Shown in pieces: positions 1 to 9,008 of a stretch of DNA of 64,000 bases. The position numbers and the translations under genes were made by a program. Numbering within the stretch: position 1 is the first letter of the stretch; the number at the start of each line of letters is the position of its first letter. The notes below the pieces were generated by a model. The model was not told the DNA's origin. It worked only from the letters and a program-made list of their open reading frames with translations, and searched no databases. Origin of the DNA: Pseudomonas koreensis (GTDB lineage: Bacteria > Pseudomonadota > Gammaproteobacteria > Pseudomonadales > Pseudomonadaceae); contig NZ_JALJWP010000001.1 in NCBI RefSeq assembly GCF_024169245.1, positions 372,001-436,000 on the forward strand, in the 5' to 3' direction.

Positions 1-1356
1 GCCGAACGACCTGATCGTGCCGCGCCAATCCTTGGGATCGTAAGTGGTCTGGTAAAAACTGCTGCCACTGGTCAACGTGCTGCTGCTGGCGACGCCGGCA
101 CCACCGGAGCCGGCCTTGGAGGTGATATCGCTCAGTGCAGACGATAAGGCCGCGTTGAGCCCCGAGCTGTCGGTCGCCTGATAATACCTGCCCTGCCCAT
201 AACTGGCGGCGTCGGACAACATGTCGTTATCCGCAGCAAAACCGACGGTGTAGGTGTTCATGTTCTGCCGGGGAAAATCCACCGCGTTCCAGCTCTTGCC
301 GGCGGCGTCGGTGCCGGTCGAGCGCATGTCGATGTCGAAGGCGAATTTGGCAATGTCATCCAGATACAGCGTGTCGCCTTCACCGTCACCGTTGAGGTTG
401 TCGCCGTCATTATTCACGCCATCCCAGTTCGGTAAACGGCTGCCCCCCAGTGGATCATTGGTGGGGAACGTACGGTCGTAGGTCGGCAAGCCATCAGTGA
501 TTACCACGCCGTAGTTTTTCTGGCAGCGATATTGAATCGGGCTGGTATAGGTCGCCGGCGTGCCGTTGTAATACGGCGCCAGGCCACGCAAATAGCGAGT
601 CACTTCGTAATAGCTCTCGGCCAACGGTGTATTGGCCACGGCGTTCAAGCCGTTGATCGATGAAATCAGCGCATTGTAGTTAGCGTCGGCCTGGGCCTGG
701 GTCACGCTGCCGGTGACCGGCGACAGATCGGTGATCGAGCGGGCAATGAAGCCGCCATTGCCCGGGTTGGTGCTGGTGGCCGGATTGAACGTCGACAGGC
801 CCATGCGCAAGGTGCGGTTGCTGCTCACCAACGCGGTGGAAACGTTGCGCGCGACGTTCATCCGGTAATCGTTGGGAATCGCCCCAGTGGTGAAATCGCG
901 GGTGCCGTTGCTGTTGGCCAGGCTGACTATGTAGGAAATGTAATCGGCGGAATAACGGGTGTTCTCGTTGCCTACCGGGTCGGGGAGCTTGAGGCACAAC
1001 GGCGCCACACTGTTGTTGTAGAACGCATAGGCGCCTCCCGAGCAACCGGAGGTCGGCAGGCTCGATAGAAACACCGTGTCGCCGGTAATCTGCGGCGCAT
1101 TGAGTGCAGAGCACAAGCCGAGGAAGGCATTGCACTCTCGGGCGGGAGTGCGATTGACATTCGGGTTGAATCCGGCAGCGTAAATGATGCTGTTCATACT
1201 CCCCGAGTCGTCGATCAGCAGCATCACGTTTGGCGCCACCGCAGCCGCGCTCAGCAATGGCGAATCGGAAGGCGTGAAAGCCCAGGCCGGCGCCGCCAGA
1301 TAGAAACTCAGGAGCATGCCGACCAGCAGCGAGGCGCCGCGTTCAATACTTCGCAT
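1..1356 (-). CDS. pilY1: Type IV pilus tip/assembly protein PilY1 (N-terminal part, runs off the left edge)
   Basis: The first 452 codons are visible and the frame stays open to base 1, so the conserved C-terminal beta-propeller lies outside the window. Residues 1-26 form a Sec signal peptide (hydrophobic core, then APAWA). A von Willebrand A-like region follows, with an intact MIDAS motif at D49, S51 and S53 (DDSGSMN). Family knowledge: PilY1 sits at the pilus tip with the minor pilins, regulates retraction and takes part in surface sensing. The ATG at 1356 overlaps the pilX stop by 14 bases, so the two are probably translationally coupled. The visible end, around DPKDWRGTIRSFG, is typical of the family just before the propeller. 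Confidence 0.9.
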   Translation of the reverse strand, partial: MRSIERGASLLVGMLLSFYLAAPAWAFTPSDSPLLSAAAVAPNVMLLIDDSGSMNSIIYAAGFNPNVNRTPARECNAFLGLCSALNAPQITGDTVFLSSLPTSGCSGGAYAFYNNSVAPLCLKLPDPVGNENTRYSADYISYIVSLANSNGTRDFTTGAIPNDYRMNVARNVSTALVSSNRTLRMGLSTFNPATSTNPGNGGFIARSITDLSPVTGSVTQAQADANYNALISSINGLNAVANTPLAESYYEVTRYLRGLAPYYNGTPATYTSPIQYRCQKNYGVVITDGLPTYDRTFPTNDPLGGSRLPNWDGVNNDGDNLNGDGEGDTLYLDDIAKFAFDIDMRSTGTDAAGKSWNAVDFPRQNMNTYTVGFAADNDMLSDAASYGQGRYYQATDSSGLNAALSSALSDITSKAGSGGAGVASSSTLTSGSSFYQTTYDPKDWRGTIRSFG

Positions 1357-1819
1357 AGACACTCTCCACCACGCTACGCGAATTGCCGGCGATGCCGACC
1401 GCAGTGACGCGATACAAGGTTGCCGAGGTGTTGCTCGGCACGTTCACTGCTGTGAGGGTCGTGCCGATGTTCTGCACCCCGTAAAAGCCATTACCGGCGG
1501 CGATCCAGGTTACCCCGGAGGTCGAATTGAAGCCTGCCGAATTCACTACTGACGACTCCGCCGGCGGCATACATTGGTTGCCGCTGCACACCGCCAGTGC
1601 GTAACTGTCCAGCTGCACCGCGCTTTCGCCAACACGCAACGCCGCTTCGGCAGACTGGAACGATTGATTGCGCAGGCTCACGCTGCCGGCCATTTTTTCT
1701 TGCAGGTTGGCGCTCTGCATCGACGACAAGCCAATCAACGTAAGCAACAGCAGAAACACCAGACTGACCAGCAAGACCATGCCGCGTTGTGCCTGACGTT
1801 GCTGCAAGGAAATCCTCAT
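1343..1819 (-). CDS. pilX: Minor pilin PilX
   Basis: A 158-residue prepilin with a class III leader: short basic peptide, QRG cleavage site, then MVLLVSLVFLLLLTLIG as the N-terminal hydrophobic helix. Mature residue 5 is Val rather than Glu, which fits the PilX/GspK position in the priming complex. I start at 1819, where AGGGG lies 6 bases upstream; a longer reading frame from 1858 would overlap pilW and lacks a better ribosome site. It lies 11 bases downstream of pilW and overlaps pilY1, in the usual fimU-pilV-pilW-pilX-pilY1 order. Role from family: part of the initiation complex that primes pilus assembly in the inner membrane. Confidence 0.9.
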   Translation of the reverse strand: MRISLQQRQAQRGMVLLVSLVFLLLLTLIGLSSMQSANLQEKMAGSVSLRNQSFQSAEAALRVGESAVQLDSYALAVCSGNQCMPPAESSVVNSAGFNSTSGVTWIAAGNGFYGVQNIGTTLTAVNVPSNTSATLYRVTAVGIAGNSRSVVESVYAKY

Positions 1820-1829
1820 CGCCGGCCCC

Positions 1830-2543
1830 TCATGGCAAGCGGTTGCGCAATGCCGCAACCACGTTGAAGGTTTGGTTACGCACCCGATTGTTCGGGTCGG
1901 TGAGGGTCAGGCTCAGGCGTACACTGCGGATCCGCGCCGGATCGCCGGGGTTGCTGCTGTAAGTGGAGGCCGCCACGTCGGTCGCGGAGCTGGCCAGACC
2001 GAAGGTAACGTTGAAGGCGCTGACGTTGTTCACCAGCACCTGCTGCGCCGGATTGCCGCTGCCAGTGCCCAAGAGGATCTGGTTATTGCTGAAGCTGTAG
2101 ATCAGACGCCGGATCGGGAAAGCGATCTGCCCTGTGGTCGGGCTGCGCAACCCGCTGTAGGCGACCGCGCTGTTACGACAGTCTGAAATCACTGTCCAGG
2201 TCGGCGTCCCCCCGCCGCTGCCGACATCGGCGGTGACCATGGTCAGCTTGAGACTGGCGTTATCCCAGTTGATCGGGGTGAGCTGCGCGGCGTTGAAATC
2301 CCCTGCCGCGCTGGAGTCGACGATGGTGCCGAGACAGCCGAACATGCCGACCATGCGGATTTCCTGAATCATTTTGCTGAGGACGAAACGCGCATCTTCC
2401 TGCATCGCCGCAGCGCTGTTCTGACTGACGTAGGTGTTTTTCGCGGCGATGAAGATCTGCACCACACCCAGCACGACGATCAGCCCTAACGCCAAGGCGA
2501 TCAGCAACTCGATCAGGCCGAAACCGCGGCTGGAACGCTTCAT
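1830..2543 (-). CDS. pilW: Minor pilin PilW
   Basis: A 237-residue prepilin. The leader MKRSSRG is followed by FGLIELLIALALGLIVVLGV, with the conserved Glu at mature position 5 and a G/F junction expected for PilD cleavage and N-methylation. The C-terminal half is a soluble beta-rich domain containing Cys residues (FGCLG, SDCRN). Its ATG overlaps the pilV stop by 4 bases (ATGA), indicating coupled translation. By family it joins PilV, FimU and PilX in the minor-pilin complex that supports PilY1 at the tip. Confidence 0.92.
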   Translation of the reverse strand: MKRSSRGFGLIELLIALALGLIVVLGVVQIFIAAKNTYVSQNSAAAMQEDARFVLSKMIQEIRMVGMFGCLGTIVDSSAAGDFNAAQLTPINWDNASLKLTMVTADVGSGGGTPTWTVISDCRNSAVAYSGLRSPTTGQIAFPIRRLIYSFSNNQILLGTGSGNPAQQVLVNNVSAFNVTFGLASSATDVAASTYSSNPGDPARIRSVRLSLTLTDPNNRVRNQTFNVVAALRNRLP

Positions 2544-2989
2544 GGTGTAGCTACCGGATCGACTGCTGCCCGACTGGTGAGCACGAAGCTGCGCTGGGCA
2601 CTGGCAGCATTGGCCGCGCGCGCATCACTCCAGGTAATCGTGATGGTGTAGACCCGTTGGTTGAGGGTGATGCTGCCCGTCGCGGTCGGACCGCCAAAGT
2701 TGGCGATATTGGTGGTGAAGTCGTAGAGATCCTGATCCCGCGCCACACTGAGGTTGCCCGAGGTCGGTGGCGTGACGGTGTAGTCGGCACCGGAGTTGGC
2801 GCGAATCCTGTCCATCATGTCGTAGGCAATAAAGCTCGCCTGACTGGTCATCCGCGAACTGTCGGTGTACTTCAGCGCATTGAGTTGCACCGCCGCCGCG
2901 CCCAACAGCCCGACAGTGAGAATCAGCAACGCGACCAGCACTTCGATCAGCGTCATGCCCTCCTGTGCGTTTTTGCTCCCTGCCCTCAT
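2540..2989 (-). CDS. pilV: Minor pilin PilV
   Basis: A 149-residue prepilin: leader MRAGSKNAQEG, then MTLIEVLVALLILTVGLLG with Glu at mature position 5. I take the ATG at 2989 because it overlaps the fimU stop as ATGA, the same coupling used at the pilV/pilW junction. An in-frame ATG at 3028 would extend well into fimU. The body matches the PilV pattern (LGAAAVQLNALKYTDSSRMTSQASFIAYDMMDRIR). It acts at the inner membrane as a minor pilin and probable component of the tip-priming complex. Confidence 0.92.
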   Translation of the reverse strand: MRAGSKNAQEGMTLIEVLVALLILTVGLLGAAAVQLNALKYTDSSRMTSQASFIAYDMMDRIRANSGADYTVTPPTSGNLSVARDQDLYDFTTNIANFGGPTATGSITLNQRVYTITITWSDARAANAASAQRSFVLTSRAAVDPVATP

Positions 2990-3459
2990 CCGCAATTTCC
3001 ACCCAGTTGAATGCGTCCGTTCAAACACACGTTCAGCGTCCTGCTTTGCGTGCCCAGCGTGTAACCGATGACCACCGCCGTCGACGGTGCCGCCAGACCG
3101 CCGAGGTTGTTGAAATCCAGTGCGGTCACTCCTGAGGGTAGCGTCAGAGTCGCGCCACTGCTCATCGCTGGAACAACCCGCAACACATTGGCCGGATTGC
3201 CAGTACTGTCGTAGACCGCGAGTTCACCGGTCCAGACGCTGCCACCAGCGGTCGGGCGCAAACGCGTGGTCACGCCGCGATTGATCGCCTCGAGGCGAGC
3301 GAAATTGATTGCGCGCTGCAAGTCGCCGACTTCGGTATCCGCCTTGCTGCTCTGGATCGTACGGGTAAAGGCCGGCACCGCCAGCGTGATCAGTACCAGA
3401 AACACCGCGATGGCAACCAGCAACTCGACCAGCGTGAAACCTTTTGTACGAAGATCCAT
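2986..3459 (-). CDS. fimU: Minor pilin FimU (GspH/FimT family)
   Basis: A 157-residue GspH/FimT-type pseudopilin and the first gene of the minus-strand pilin operon. Leader MDLRTKG is followed by FTLVELLVAIAVFLVLITLA with Glu at mature position 5. The start at 3459 is set by GGAGG about 9 bases upstream; a longer frame to 3696 would include non-pilin sequence. The C-terminus ends with a Cys pair (NVCLNG, GGNCG), usual for the globular domain. The 130-base gap to the divergent pseudopilin at 3590 must hold promoters for both directions; I could not assign them. Confidence 0.88.
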   Translation of the reverse strand: MDLRTKGFTLVELLVAIAVFLVLITLAVPAFTRTIQSSKADTEVGDLQRAINFARLEAINRGVTTRLRPTAGGSVWTGELAVYDSTGNPANVLRVVPAMSSGATLTLPSGVTALDFNNLGGLAAPSTAVVIGYTLGTQSRTLNVCLNGRIQLGGNCG

Positions 3460-3589
3460 CGGTGCCCTCCGTTGCTGTCGGCTATACCTGCTTTTACACG
3501 CTAGAACATTCGCTCGGCACGCGCCGACTGATTTGCCCTGCGCGGCGCACGGATTGCGCTGCTCATACCATTCCACGGAGGGATTTTTC

Positions 3590-4267
3590 ATGCCGCAACA
3601 CGGTTTCAGCCTGATTGAACTGCTTATGGGACTGGCGATTGGCGCAATTGTTCTGCTGCTGGTCAGCCCGGCGTTCGCTGCGCTCAAGCAAGCCACTCAG
3701 CGCGATCATGCAGCGCAGTCGCTGCTCGAAGGTATTCGCCACGCTCGCACATTGGCTATGACACACAACCAAAGCGTGGTGATCCATGGCATCGACGGCG
3801 ACTGGAGTCGTGGCTGGCGAATCATTCTGGATCTTAGCGGCAAGGGTTCGGAGGACAGCAGCAATCCGCTATTGGTTGAACACGCCAGTGAGGCGAAGGT
3901 GCCGATTGTCGGCAATTGGTGGGTGAGCCGCTTTGTGCGGTTCAGTCATCTGGGGCAACCGCTGATGCCAGGACGGCGATTTCAGGCGGGAACAATACAC
4001 ATCTGCTCGCCGCGTGAACCGGTCAGCCAGCGCCAGATCGTGCTGGCGGCGACCGGTCGCGTGCGCCTGAGCAGTCGGGAAACTGAACAGGCGCTGTGCG
4101 ACAGAAGCAGAAACGTCAGATCGAACGCACGCGCAGCTCTTTCGGCATCGAGAACGTTATGTTCTCTTCACGGCCGGCCAGTTCATCGGCACCGGTCGCG
4201 CCCCAGGCCTGCAATTGCTGGATCACGCCACGGACCAGCACTTCCGGTGCCGAGGCGCCAGCAGTAA
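3590..4267 (+). CDS. FimT-like pseudopilin with a C-terminal tail antisense to ispH
   Basis: The reading frame from the ATG at 3590 (GGAGG about 6 bases upstream) gives 225 residues. It begins MPQHG, then [20 protein letters not shown], a complete prepilin cleavage and helix motif with Glu at mature position 5. A GspH/FimT-type domain runs to about residue 172 ([24 protein letters not shown]). The last ~50 codons lie antisense to the end of ispH and read as Arg/Ser/Pro-rich sequence unlike pilins, so the natural stop may have been lost or the tail may be spurious. It is transcribed away from fimU. It could be FimT or another minor pseudopilin; sequence alone does not separate these. Confidence 0.75.
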   Translation: MPQHGFSLIELLMGLAIGAIVLLLVSPAFAALKQATQRDHAAQSLLEGIRHARTLAMTHNQSVVIHGIDGDWSRGWRIILDLSGKGSEDSSNPLLVEHASEAKVPIVGNWWVSRFVRFSHLGQPLMPGRRFQAGTIHICSPREPVSQRQIVLAATGRVRLSSRETEQALCDRSRNVRSNARAALSASRTLCSLHGRPVHRHRSRPRPAIAGSRHGPALPVPRRQQ

Positions 4268-5060
4268 TGCCGATACGCTCGACGCCGTCGAACCAGCTCT
4301 GTTGCAGATCTTCGGCACCGTCGATCAGGTAGGCCGGAGTCGCCATGCGTTCAGCCAGTTCCCGCAGACGGTTGGAGTTGGAGCTGTTCGGGCTGCCGAC
4401 CACCAGTACCACGTCGCACTCGTCGGCCAGTTGCTTGACGGCGTCCTGGCGATTTTGTGTGGCGTAGCAAATGTCGTCCTTGCGCGGACCGCCGATCGCC
4501 GGGAAGCGCGTGCGCAGGGCATCGATGACGCGGCTGGTGTCGTCCATCGACAAGGTCGTCTGGGTGACGAAGGCGAGTCTTTCCGGATCGCGCACCTGCA
4601 ACTCGGCCACGTCCTTCTCGTCTTCGACGAGGTAGATCGCACCGCCATTGCTGGCATCGTACTGACCCATGGTGCCTTCGACTTCCGGGTGACCGGCGTG
4701 GCCGATCAGGATGCACTCGCGACCGTCGCGGCTGTATTTGGCCACTTCGATGTGCACCTTGGTGACCAGCGGGCAGGTTGCATCGAAGACTTTCAGGCCT
4801 CGACCGGCGGCTTCGTTGCGCACGGCTTGGGAAACACCGTGGGCGCTGAAGATGACGATGACGTCATCGGGCACCTGATCGAGCTCTTCGACGAAAATCG
4901 CGCCACGGCTGCGCAGATCTTCAACGACGAATTTGTTGTGCACCACTTCATGACGCACATAGATCGGCGGCCCGAAGACTTCCAGGGCGCGGTTGACGAT
5001 TTCGATCGCCCGGTCCACACCGGCGCAGAAGCCACGGGGGTTGGCGAGTTTGATTTGCAT
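4116..5060 (-). CDS. ispH: 4-hydroxy-3-methylbut-2-enyl diphosphate reductase IspH (LytB)
   Basis: A 314-residue enzyme of the MEP isoprenoid pathway that converts HMBPP to IPP and DMAPP using a [4Fe-4S] cluster. The three cluster cysteines are visible: C12 in RGFCAG, one in DATCPLV and one in [10 protein letters not shown]. The start at 5060 gives the classical [15 protein letters not shown]; an upstream extension would run into a REPIN. It follows fkpB on the same strand after a 153-base gap holding that REPIN. Its 3' end overlaps the opposite-strand FimT-like reading frame by about 150 bases. Confidence 0.97.
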   Translation of the reverse strand: MQIKLANPRGFCAGVDRAIEIVNRALEVFGPPIYVRHEVVHNKFVVEDLRSRGAIFVEELDQVPDDVIVIFSAHGVSQAVRNEAAGRGLKVFDATCPLVTKVHIEVAKYSRDGRECILIGHAGHPEVEGTMGQYDASNGGAIYLVEDEKDVAELQVRDPERLAFVTQTTLSMDDTSRVIDALRTRFPAIGGPRKDDICYATQNRQDAVKQLADECDVVLVVGSPNSSNSNRLRELAERMATPAYLIDGAEDLQQSWFDGVERIGITAGASAPEVLVRGVIQQLQAWGATGADELAGREENITFSMPKELRVRSI

Positions 5061-5102
5061 GCTGTGCCTCGTGTCTTGCGCGCGAAAACAATGGAGAACC
5101 AC

Positions 5103-5193
5103 TGTAGGAGCGAGCTTGCTCGCGAAGGGGGCCATCACCTGCAACATTTCTGTTGGTTGACACACCGCTTTCGCGAGCAGGCTCGCTCCCACA
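5103..5193. repeat. REPIN (REP pair, GCGAGC family) between fkpB and ispH
   Basis: Two inverted REP copies: TGTAGGAGCGAGCTTGCTCG at 5103 and its complement-like partner ending CTCGCTCCCACA at 5193, about 45 bases apart. In Pseudomonas such pairs are mobilised by RAYT transposases; none is encoded here. Confidence 0.9.
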
Positions 5194-5213
5194 TTTTGAC
5201 CTTATACAGTCAG

Positions 5214-5666
5214 TTATAGCGCTTTGACGGAAATGATTTCCACGTCAAAGGTCAGCGTCTTGCCGGCCAGCGGGTGGTTGAAGTCGACGGTCACTTGCGT
5301 GTCGTCGAATTCCTTCACCACACCCGGCAATTCAGTATTGGCCGCATCGTTGAAGATCACCAGCAGGCCCGGTGACAACTCCATGTCGGTGAACTGCAAA
5401 CGCGGGATGGTCTGCACGTTCTGCGGGTTCGGCTGACCGAAAGCGTTTTCCGGCTCGACGGTCAGGGTGCGCTTGTCGCCGGCCTTGAAGCCGAACAGTG
5501 CGGCTTCGAAACCCGGCAGCAGGTTGCCGTCGCCGACCTTGAAGGTGGCCGGGGCCTTGTCGAACGTACTGTCGACGGTATCACCGTTTTCCAGGCGCAG
5601 GGCAAAGTGCAGCGTGACTTCGGTGTTCTGGCCGATGCGTTGCTCAGTCGATAGCGGTTCAGTCAT
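5214..5666 (-). CDS. fkpB: FKBP-type peptidyl-prolyl isomerase FkpB (SlpA)
   Basis: A 150-residue SlyD/SlpA-type FKBP with no signal peptide, so cytoplasmic. It opens [21 protein letters not shown]. The FKBP core is interrupted by the IF-type insert (LTVEPENAFGQPNPQNVQTIPRLQF) that gives chaperone activity in this family. The ATG at 5666 overlaps the lspA stop by 8 bases. The order ileS-lspA-fkpB-ispH is the standard proteobacterial one. It lacks a His-rich metal-binding tail, which separates it from SlyD. Confidence 0.94.
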   Translation of the reverse strand: MTEPLSTEQRIGQNTEVTLHFALRLENGDTVDSTFDKAPATFKVGDGNLLPGFEAALFGFKAGDKRTLTVEPENAFGQPNPQNVQTIPRLQFTDMELSPGLLVIFNDAANTELPGVVKEFDDTQVTVDFNHPLAGKTLTFDVEIISVKAL

Positions 5667-6171
5667 GAGCGGCCTCTTCGGTTTTCTTCGATTTGAACAT
5701 GTCCAGCGCCAGCATGATCGCGCCGACGGTGATCGCGCTGTCGGCAATGTTGAACGCCGGGAAATACCAGCGGTTCTGCCAGTGCACCAGAATGAAGTCG
5801 ATCACATGGCCCAGGGCAATGCGGTCATACAGGTTGCCCAGCGCGCCACCCAGCACCAGCGCCAGGGCGACGGCCAGCCAGGTGTCGTTCCGGCCCAGGC
5901 GCTTGAGCCAGACCACCAGCACGGCGCTGACGACAATGGCGATCAGCGCAAACAGCCAGCGCTGCCAGCCGGAGCTGTCCGCGAGGAAGCTGAAGGCGGC
6001 GCCGGTGTTGTAGGCCAGGGTCCAGCTGAACAGATCGGGAATGATCACGATCTGCTGGAACATTTCGAGCTTGCTTTCGAAGTAGAACTTGCTGGCCTGG
6101 TCAATGACCAGGACCAGCAGGCTCAACCACAGCCAGCTCAGCCGTCCGAAACGGCCAATGGCATCAGGCAT
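5659..6171 (-). CDS. lspA: Lipoprotein signal peptidase LspA
   Basis: A 170-residue inner-membrane aspartyl protease that removes signal peptides from prolipoproteins (the step inhibited by globomycin). Four hydrophobic segments are apparent. The catalytic aspartates are in [14 protein letters not shown] and [11 protein letters not shown]; the N-terminal signature VIDQASK is also present. It overlaps ileS by 8 bases upstream and fkpB by 8 bases downstream, indicating tight co-translation. Several predicted lipoproteins in this window (20.2 and 28.1 kb) would be substrates. Confidence 0.97.
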   Translation of the reverse strand: MPDAIGRFGRLSWLWLSLLVLVIDQASKFYFESKLEMFQQIVIIPDLFSWTLAYNTGAAFSFLADSSGWQRWLFALIAIVVSAVLVVWLKRLGRNDTWLAVALALVLGGALGNLYDRIALGHVIDFILVHWQNRWYFPAFNIADSAITVGAIMLALDMFKSKKTEEAAHD

Positions 6172-8995
6172 AGTGACGAACCTCGCCAGCGCCGCTGATG
6201 TTGTCGACGCAACGACCGCAGATTTCCGGATGCTCCGGGTTCACGCCAACGTCTTCGCGGCAATGCCAGCAACGTGCGCACTTCGGGAACGCCGATTTGA
6301 CGATCTTCAGTTTCAGACCGCTGACTTCGGTGACCACTGCATCGGCCGGAGCCTGCACGAATGGCGCAACGCTGGCAGTCGAGGTGATCAGGACAAAGCG
6401 CAGCTCGTTGCTCAGCCTGGCCAGATCGGCGCTCAGCGCCTCTTCGGCAAACAGCGTCACTTCGGCCTGCAGGTTGCCACCGACGGCTTTCGCCGCGCGC
6501 TGGATTTCCATTTCCTTGTTGACCGCGACCTTCACTTCCATGATGCGATCCCAGTAGGCGCGACCCAGCTCGAAGCCTTCCGGCAGCTCGGTCAGGCCTT
6601 CGTACCAGGTGTTGAGCATGACGGATTCGTTACGCTCGCCCGGCAGGTATTGCCACAGCTCATCGGCAGTGAAGGCGAGGATCGGCGCGATCCAGCGCAC
6701 CAGCGCTTCGGAGATGTGGAACAGCGCGGTCTGGCACGAGCGACGGGCCTTGCTGTCGGCGCCGGTGGTGTACTGGCGATCCTTGATGATATCGAGGTAG
6801 AAACCACCCAGCTCCTGCACGCAGAAGTTGTGGATCTTCGAGTAGACGTTCCAGAAACGGTATTCGCCGTAGTGCTCTTGCAACTCGCGTTGCAGCAGCA
6901 ATGTGCGATCCACCGCCCAGCGATCCAGCGCCAGCATGTCTTCGGCCGGCAGCAGGTCAGTGGCCGGGTTGAAACCGGTCAGGTTGGAAAGCAGAAAGCG
7001 CGCGGTGTTACGGATACGACGGTAGGCATCCGCGCTGCGCTGCAGGATCTGCTCGGACACCGCCATTTCGCCGGAGTAGTCGGTCGACGCGACCCACAGA
7101 CGCATGATGTCGGCGCCCAGGGTGTCGTTGACTTTTTGCGGCGCGATCACGTTGCCCAGCGATTTGGACATCTTGCGGCCGGACTCGTCGACGGTGAAGC
7201 CGTGAGTCAGCAGTTCGCGGTACGGCGCGTGATTGTCGATGGCGCAACCGGTCAGCAGGGACGAGTGGAACCAGCCACGGTGCTGGTCGGAGCCTTCCAG
7301 ATACAGGTCGGCGCGCGGACCACTCTCGTGGCCCATCGGGTGCGAACCGCGCAGAACGTGCCAGTGCGTGGTGCCGGAGTCGAACCAGACGTCGAGGGTG
7401 TCGCTGATCTTGTCGTACTGCGGCGCTTCATCGCCGAGCAGTTCGGCGGCGTCGAGTTTGAACCAGGCTTCGATGCCTTCGACTTCAACGCGTTTGGCGA
7501 CTTCTTCCATCAGCTCGACGGTGCGTGGATGCAGCTCGCCGCTTTCCTTGTTGAGGAAGAAAGGGATTGGCACGCCCCAGTTGCGCTGACGCGAGATGCA
7601 CCAGTCCGGACGGTTGGCGATCATCGAGTGCAGGCGCGCCTGACCCCAGGCCGGAACGAACCTGGTGTCTTCGATGGCCTTGAGCGAGCGCACACGCAGG
7701 GTGTCGCCGCTGGTTGGCTCCTTGTCCATGCCGATGAACCACTGCGCAGTCGCGCGGTAGATCAGCGGGGTCTTGTGGCGCCAGCAGTGCATGTAGCTGT
7801 GTTCGATGACGGTGGTGTGCATCAGCGCACCGACTTCGGTCAGTTTTTCGACGATGGCCGGGTTGGCCTTCCAGATGAACTGGCCGCCGAAGAATTCCAG
7901 CGAAGGCACGTACACGCCATTGCTCTGCACCGGGTTGAGGATGTCGTCGTTGACCATGCCGTACTTCTTGCACGTCACGAAGTCGTCCACGCCGTAGGCA
8001 GGGGCGGAGTGAACCACGCCAGTCCCAGCGCCCAGTTCGACGTAGTCAGCCAGGTACACCGGCGACAGGCGATCGTAGAACGGATGACGGAAGTTGATCA
8101 GCTCCAGTTGTTTACCGGTGGTGGTGGCGATCACCGAACCTTCCACGCCGTAGCGCGCCAGGCAGGCTTCGACCAGCTCTTCAGCCAGCACCAGCAGCTT
8201 GTCGCCGATATCGACCAGGGCATAGTTGAATTCCGGGTGCACGTTCAGCGCCTGGTTGGCCGGGATGGTCCACGGGGTGGTGGTCCAGATCACGATCGCA
8301 GCAGGCTTGCTCAGCGACGCCAGACCGAACGCGGCAGCCAGTTTGGCTTCGTCGGCGATCGGGAACGCCACGTCGATGGTCGAGGACTTCTTGTTCTCGT
8401 ACTCGACTTCCGCTTCAGCCAGCGCCGAACCGCAATCGAAGCACCAGTTCACCGGTTTGAGGCCCTTGAAGACGAAACCGCCCTTGACGATTTCGGCGAG
8501 GGCGCGGATTTCACCGGCCTCGTTCTTGAAATCCATGGTCTTGTACGGGTTGGCGAAGTCGCCCAGCACACCCAGGCGGATGAACTCGGACTTCTGCCCT
8601 TCGATCTGCTCGGTGGCGTAGGCACGGCACAGCTCGCGGGTTTTATCCGCGCCGAGGTTCTTGCCGTGGGTCACTTCAACCTTGTGCTCGATCGGCAGGC
8701 CGTGGCAATCCCAGCCCGGGACATACGGCGCGTCGAAACCCGACAGGGTCTTCGAGCGGATGATCATGTCCTTGAGAATCTTGTTCAGTGCGTGACCGAT
8801 GTGGATCGTGCCGTTGGCGTACGGAGGGCCGTCGTGCAGGACGAACTTCGGACGATCCTTGCCAATCTCGCGCAACTTTCCGTACAGGCCAATACTGTCC
8901 CAGCGCTGCAGGATCTGCGGTTCGCGCTGTGGCAGGCCGGCCTTCATTGGGAAGGCGGTGTCCGGAAGGTTTAGCGTGGCTTTATAGTCGGTCAT
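6164..8995 (-). CDS. ileS: Isoleucyl-tRNA synthetase IleS
   Basis: A 943-residue class Ia aminoacyl-tRNA synthetase. The HIGH motif is in [15 protein letters not shown] near residue 60 and KMSKS in [12 protein letters not shown] near residue 600. The CP1 editing domain lies between ([14 protein letters not shown]). A C-terminal zinc finger is formed by CARCWHC and CGRCVDN, placing it in the eubacterial type 1 form sensitive to mupirocin. It starts 13 bases after ribF on the same strand and overlaps lspA. Charging tRNA-Ile in the cytoplasm is essential. Confidence 0.98.
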   Translation of the reverse strand: MTDYKATLNLPDTAFPMKAGLPQREPQILQRWDSIGLYGKLREIGKDRPKFVLHDGPPYANGTIHIGHALNKILKDMIIRSKTLSGFDAPYVPGWDCHGLPIEHKVEVTHGKNLGADKTRELCRAYATEQIEGQKSEFIRLGVLGDFANPYKTMDFKNEAGEIRALAEIVKGGFVFKGLKPVNWCFDCGSALAEAEVEYENKKSSTIDVAFPIADEAKLAAAFGLASLSKPAAIVIWTTTPWTIPANQALNVHPEFNYALVDIGDKLLVLAEELVEACLARYGVEGSVIATTTGKQLELINFRHPFYDRLSPVYLADYVELGAGTGVVHSAPAYGVDDFVTCKKYGMVNDDILNPVQSNGVYVPSLEFFGGQFIWKANPAIVEKLTEVGALMHTTVIEHSYMHCWRHKTPLIYRATAQWFIGMDKEPTSGDTLRVRSLKAIEDTRFVPAWGQARLHSMIANRPDWCISRQRNWGVPIPFFLNKESGELHPRTVELMEEVAKRVEVEGIEAWFKLDAAELLGDEAPQYDKISDTLDVWFDSGTTHWHVLRGSHPMGHESGPRADLYLEGSDQHRGWFHSSLLTGCAIDNHAPYRELLTHGFTVDESGRKMSKSLGNVIAPQKVNDTLGADIMRLWVASTDYSGEMAVSEQILQRSADAYRRIRNTARFLLSNLTGFNPATDLLPAEDMLALDRWAVDRTLLLQRELQEHYGEYRFWNVYSKIHNFCVQELGGFYLDIIKDRQYTTGADSKARRSCQTALFHISEALVRWIAPILAFTADELWQYLPGERNESVMLNTWYEGLTELPEGFELGRAYWDRIMEVKVAVNKEMEIQRAAKAVGGNLQAEVTLFAEEALSADLARLSNELRFVLITSTASVAPFVQAPADAVVTEVSGLKLKIVKSAFPKCARCWHCREDVGVNPEHPEICGRCVDNISGAGEVRHYA

Positions 8996-9008
8996 TTAAG
9001 GCTCTTCA

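Noticed and set aside
3266..3589. Upstream extension of the FimT-like gene to 3266
   Set aside because: The added codons are antisense to fimU and carry no pilin features; GGAGG just before 3590 defines the start.
6089..8974. Long plus-strand open frame (961 codons) opposite ileS
   Set aside because: It is antisense to a fully conserved ileS, has no recognisable domain, and is explained by the third-position GC bias of the real gene.
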